The notes under the pieces were generated by a model. It had not been told where the DNA came from. It did not search any database and saw only the letters and a list, made by a program, of their open reading frames with translations. From an uncultured Holophaga sp. (GTDB lineage Bacteria > Acidobacteriota > Holophagae > Holophagales > Holophagaceae): 64,000 nucleotides of DNA. The stretch's first letter is position 1. Each line of letters opens with the position of its first letter. The stretch lies in NCBI RefSeq assembly GCF_963677305.1, contig NZ_OY781925.1, positions 371,501 through 435,500 on the forward strand, given 5' to 3'. The translations under genes and the position numbers were made by a program. Shown piece by piece: positions 61,088 through 64,000 of this stretch.

Positions 61088-62278
61088 ATGACCTACATCA
61101 ACGCCACCTCTGTCGACGCTTCCGCCCCCCTCGAGGCCGAGCTCAACACCTTCAGGAACCTGGTCCCCGGGGAGATGATCCGCCTGAAGACCCACCTGAT
61201 TCCCGATCCCCCCTACTACTTCGGCAACCGCATCACCGGCGAGCTGGGCCGCCTGGTCAAGGAGCAGAACCCGGACCGTGTCTACCTGGTCACCAACACC
61301 CTGCTCCTGGACCTCTACGGGGTCGAGCTGCAGAAGTCCCTGGCCGCCGCTGATCTGAACGTCACGGTCATCACCATCGAAGACAACGAGAAGGCCAAGA
61401 CCTTCCAGAACCTCGAGTACCTGTGCGAGACCCTGGTCGACAAGAACGTCTCCAAGGCCTCCCTGATCATCGGCTTCGGGGGGGGCTGCCTCACCAACAT
61501 CGTGGGCCTCTCCGCCGCCATGATCTTCCGCGGCATCCGCTACGTCGAGATCCCCACCACCCTGATGGGGGTGACCGACAGCAGTCTGAGCAACAAGCAG
61601 GCCGTCAATGGCAAGCACGGCAAGAACCAGTTCGGCGTCTACTACGGCCCCGTCTTCCTCTTCGGCGACACTCAGTTCCTGATGAGCGAGCCCATCAACG
61701 GCAAGAAGTCCGCCCTGGTCGAGGGCATCAAGAACGGCTTCATCTCCGATGCCTCCCTGGTGGACTACTTCGAGCAGAAGCTGCAGAAGAAGCTCGAGGA
61801 CTACACCGAGATGGACATGACTGAGCTGGCCCTCAAGATCATCCTCTCCAAGCTGGTCATCCTGAAGATGGACCCCACCGAGAAGAAGCTGGGCATGATC
61901 CTGGAATACGGCCACACCTTCGGCCACGCCATGGAGTTCATGACCAAGGGCGCCATCACCCACGGCATGGCCGTGGCCAAGGGGATGTGCATCGCCGCCG
62001 AGCTGGGCCACCGCCTGGGCTACATCTCCCGGGAGGATGTGCAGCGCCACTACCGCATCTTCCGCGACATCCTCGGCCTGGATGTGAAGATCCCCGAGAA
62101 TGTCAGCATCGAGGACATGCTCAAGGTGATGGTCAGCGACAACAAGAAGACCCTGGGCGGCACCAAATTCGTGCTCCTCGAGAAGATCGGGAAGTGCCAG
62201 AACCCCGATGGCGACTATCAGGTCAAGGTTGACGGGGAGATCGTCAAGGCCATCCTCAATGAGTACAAGCAGCAGTAG
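61088..62278 (+). CDS. Sugar-phosphate cyclase of the dehydroquinate synthase superfamily (2-deoxy-scyllo-inosose synthase-like)
   Basis: A 396-residue NAD-dependent, metal-dependent sugar-phosphate cyclase. The nucleotide motif GGGCLTN is at 131-137 and PTTL at 156-159, followed by SLSNKQAVNG (170-174). The KQAVN wording is that of 2-deoxy-scyllo-inosose synthases, while AroB proteins usually read GGKTGVN. Metal ligands are kept: Glu212 in VEGIK, His276 in GHTFGH and His292 in THGMAV. It should convert a glucose-6-phosphate- or heptulose-7-phosphate-like substrate to a cyclitol. The start has AAGGAG at 9 bases. It begins a three-gene operon, the last gene of which runs off the window. EboD-like or valiolone-type cyclase are alternatives. 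Confidence 0.8.
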   Translation: MTYINATSVDASAPLEAELNTFRNLVPGEMIRLKTHLIPDPPYYFGNRITGELGRLVKEQNPDRVYLVTNTLLLDLYGVELQKSLAAADLNVTVITIEDNEKAKTFQNLEYLCETLVDKNVSKASLIIGFGGGCLTNIVGLSAAMIFRGIRYVEIPTTLMGVTDSSLSNKQAVNGKHGKNQFGVYYGPVFLFGDTQFLMSEPINGKKSALVEGIKNGFISDASLVDYFEQKLQKKLEDYTEMDMTELALKIILSKLVILKMDPTEKKLGMILEYGHTFGHAMEFMTKGAITHGMAVAKGMCIAAELGHRLGYISREDVQRHYRIFRDILGLDVKIPENVSIEDMLKVMVSDNKKTLGGTKFVLLEKIGKCQNPDGDYQVKVDGEIVKAILNEYKQQ

Positions 62279-62308
62279 GCTGCGATCCGGAAACCCTGGG
62301 GGACCTCC

Positions 62309-63127
62309 ATGTTCAAGCTCTGCTTCAACTCCACCACTCTGAGGGACATCGAGCTCCTCCAGGCCCTGCGGGAGATCAAGAAGGCCGGTTACGAGGGTGT
62401 CGAGCTCACCATGATCGGGAGCCACATGCACCCCTTCCAGGTGAGTGATGCCCGGATCCGTGAGGTCCGCGACTTCTGCCGGGACATCGGGCTCACCCTG
62501 GCCTGCGTGGCGGTGGGGGGACCCACCCTCCTGGGGGATGTGGCCTACGAGCCCTCCCTCATCTGCTCGGACGCCGCCGGGAGGCAGCTGCGCCGGGACC
62601 TGATCAAGCGCTCCATCGAGGTGACCCACCTGCTGGAGGCCCCCGTCCTCAACTTCAACAGCGGCATCCTCCGGGAGGACGTCACCCCTGCGGAAGCGGG
62701 CGAGCGCCTCCGGGAGAGCATCCGCGGCTTTCTCCAGGAGGTGGGCGACCTCATCCTGGTGATGGAGCCGGAGCCCGGCTTCTTCGTCGGCACCACGGAC
62801 ACGGCCATCCCCGTGCTCCGGGACATCGACAGCCCCAAGCTCCGCCTCAACCTCGACATCGGGCATGTCTTCTGCTGCGAGGACGATCCCTATGGCGCCG
62901 TCGAGCGGGCCCTGCCCTACTCCCGCCACATCCACATCGAAGACATCAAGGGTGGGATCCACCACCATGAGATCCCGGGCGAAGGGGACATCGACTTCGA
63001 CCGGATCATCCGGGCCATCCAGGCCTCGGGCTATGACCACTACGTCAGCGTCGAGCTTCACCACCACGACAAGATGTGGCAGCGCGCCCTGGACGAGAGC
63101 AGGAGCTACCTATGCCAGCGCATGTAG
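62309..63127 (+). CDS. Sugar-phosphate isomerase/epimerase-family TIM barrel protein
   Basis: A 272-residue AP-endonuclease-2-like TIM barrel (IolE/IolH/xylose-isomerase-like group). It has CFNSTTLRDIELLQALREIK, GYEGVELTM, VLNFNSGILR and VMEPEPGFFVGTT (metal Glu). LNLDIGHVFCCEDDP carries the Asp/His ligands, RHIHIEDIKGG the His, and SVELHHHD the final Glu. Members isomerise, epimerise or dehydrate keto-sugars and inosose-like rings, which fits the cyclase next to it. It begins 30 bases after the cyclase stop, and the following gene starts inside it (16-base overlap). EboE of the ebo cluster is a similar barrel paired with a cyclase-like protein. The substrate is unknown. Confidence 0.8.
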   Translation: MFKLCFNSTTLRDIELLQALREIKKAGYEGVELTMIGSHMHPFQVSDARIREVRDFCRDIGLTLACVAVGGPTLLGDVAYEPSLICSDAAGRQLRRDLIKRSIEVTHLLEAPVLNFNSGILREDVTPAEAGERLRESIRGFLQEVGDLILVMEPEPGFFVGTTDTAIPVLRDIDSPKLRLNLDIGHVFCCEDDPYGAVERALPYSRHIHIEDIKGGIHHHEIPGEGDIDFDRIIRAIQASGYDHYVSVELHHHDKMWQRALDESRSYLCQRM

Positions 63128-64000
63128 ACACCGTGAACCGCGGCCTGATCATCCAGGGTCCCGGCGAGGTTTCGCTCGAGAGCCTGCCCATGCCCGTCCC
63201 GGGGTCCGGCGAGGTGCGGGTGCGGATGCGCTATGTCGCCCTCTGCGGCTCCGACCGCAAGCTCTTCGAAGGCTCCTACAAGGCGCCCCACAAGTACCCC
63301 ATCCTCATCGGCCACGAGTGGGTCGGTGTGGTGGACGCCCTGGGGGCGGACTGCGCTCCCGGGCTCTCCGTGGGCGACCTGGTGACCGGGGACTGCTCCC
63401 TCTACTGCGGCGAGTGCTTCTACTGCACCACCGAGGGCAACCGGAACCACTGCCTGAGCATCCAGAAGCGCGGCATCACCGTGGATGGGGCCTGCGCCGA
63501 CTACATGGTGATCAACCGCCGTCACCTCTACCGCTGCGAGGGGGGGGGAGAACTCCTCTCCTATGTGCTCACGGAGCCCATGTCCGTCTCCGCCACGGCT
63601 CTCGGTCTGCGCTTCACCCGTGAGCAGCTGAAGAAGGTCCGCAAGGCCCTCATCATCGGCGCCGGGGGCATCGGGGCCCTGGCCCTCTTCACCCTGAGGG
63701 ACTACGGGATCCAGGACATCACCATCGTGGACATCGTGAAGGAGAAGCTGGCCGTCTCCGAGTCCATGGGGCTGCCCGGGGTCAAGGTCCTGGCCTCTGA
63801 CCTCTCGGACCTGCCGGAGAACAGCTTTGACCTCATCCTGGAAGCCTCGGGCAGCGGTGCGGGCCTCAAGCGCACCGTGGTCCTGGCCGCCCCCGATGGC
63901 AAGATCGTCCTCATCGGCCACCAGGGCAGTCTGGAACTGGATTTCGGGCTCGTGATGAAGAAATCGCTGACCCTGGCCGCCAGCATGGGCAGCACGGGTG
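63112..64000 (+). CDS. Zinc-dependent alcohol dehydrogenase (MDR family), truncated by the window end
   Basis: The first 296 residues of a medium-chain dehydrogenase; the stop lies beyond 64000. Catalytic zinc ligands are in VALCGSDRKLFEG and LIGHEWVG. The structural zinc site is CSLYCGECFYC followed by NHC. The Rossmann motif is ALIIGAGGIGALALF. ATG 63112 has AGGAG 7 bases upstream and overlaps the preceding gene by 16 bases, so translation is coupled. It resembles sorbitol and threonine dehydrogenases and would oxidise or reduce a ring hydroxyl of the cyclase product. In 2-deoxystreptamine-type pathways a dehydrogenase acts after the cyclase, consistent with this order. Confidence 0.9.
   Translation, partial: MPAHVDTVNRGLIIQGPGEVSLESLPMPVPGSGEVRVRMRYVALCGSDRKLFEGSYKAPHKYPILIGHEWVGVVDALGADCAPGLSVGDLVTGDCSLYCGECFYCTTEGNRNHCLSIQKRGITVDGACADYMVINRRHLYRCEGGGELLSYVLTEPMSVSATALGLRFTREQLKKVRKALIIGAGGIGALALFTLRDYGIQDITIVDIVKEKLAVSESMGLPGVKVLASDLSDLPENSFDLILEASGSGAGLKRTVVLAAPDGKIVLIGHQGSLELDFGLVMKKSLTLAASMGSTG

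Overview
The window is a GC-rich (roughly two-thirds G+C by eye) bacterial chromosome segment holding the replication-origin genes dnaA, dnaN, gyrB and gyrA. Gene content points to Acidobacteriota, class Holophagae (Holophaga/Geothrix relatives). The clues are an [FeFe]-hydrogenase/formate dehydrogenase operon, type IV pilins, the pervasive ATGA/TGATG gene overlaps, and an abundant 'CACGGAT' intergenic repeat. This assignment is inference from content; no marker was searched.

Layout. 1-1.3 kb: a Uma2-family nuclease gene bracketed by two copies of a dispersed palindromic element. 1.4-18 kb: a surface-glycan region. It has a plus-strand arm (NeuB-cupin fusion, YerE-like ThDP enzyme, FkbM methyltransferase) with a divergent KdsC-like phosphatase. 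A long minus-strand arm runs rfbF-rfbG-rfbH-C-methyltransferase-radical SAM-epimerase-Nudix, preceded by GtrA, a polyprenyl-phosphate glycosyltransferase and a TMTC-like membrane glycosyltransferase. 18-20 kb: two type IV pilins with sigma-54-like promoters and a dCMP deaminase. 20-26.6 kb: lon, a hybrid histidine kinase and a LysR regulator. 26.7-31.2 kb: a four-gene operon resembling hydrogen-dependent CO2 reductase (two HycB-like ferredoxins, HydA, a Cys-type FdhF). 31.6-43 kb: ftsY, ribD, a TauE transporter, a degenerate metallophosphoesterase, an HtrA protease, aqpZ, dinG, an outer-membrane protein, nrdR and glyA. 43.3-51.3 kb: dnaA, dnaN, gyrB, gyrA, with a probable oriC between dnaA and dnaN. 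51.3-59 kb: a thioesterase, a sphingomyelin-synthase-like membrane protein, a pilin-like hybrid, DUF2339, a diguanylate cyclase, a CDF transporter, a flavin reductase and AMMECR1. 59-64 kb: a deoxyhypusine-synthase-like gene followed by a sugar-phosphate-cyclase/TIM-barrel/zinc-dehydrogenase operon that runs off the end.

How genes work together. RfbF, RfbG and RfbH should make a CDP-3,6-dideoxy-4-keto sugar, which the YerE-like enzyme, the C-methyltransferase and the epimerase could branch and reduce. The NeuB-cupin protein and the KdsC-like phosphatase suggest a nonulosonic acid made through a phosphorylated intermediate. The GtrA/GtrB-like/TMTC genes next to pilA suggest lipid-linked sugar transfer to an exported acceptor, possibly pilin. 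The hydrogenase/formate dehydrogenase operon should interconvert H2+CO2 and formate. The last operon should make a carbocyclic sugar (cyclitol-like product).

Cross-cutting signals: three ParB-type parS palindromes lie at 31.6, 48.7 and 58.2 kb, one of them covering the gyrA start codon. At least ten copies of a palindromic intergenic element occur in 64 kb. I saw no tRNA, rRNA, CRISPR array or transposase gene. Bases 1-120 carry nothing I can assign.
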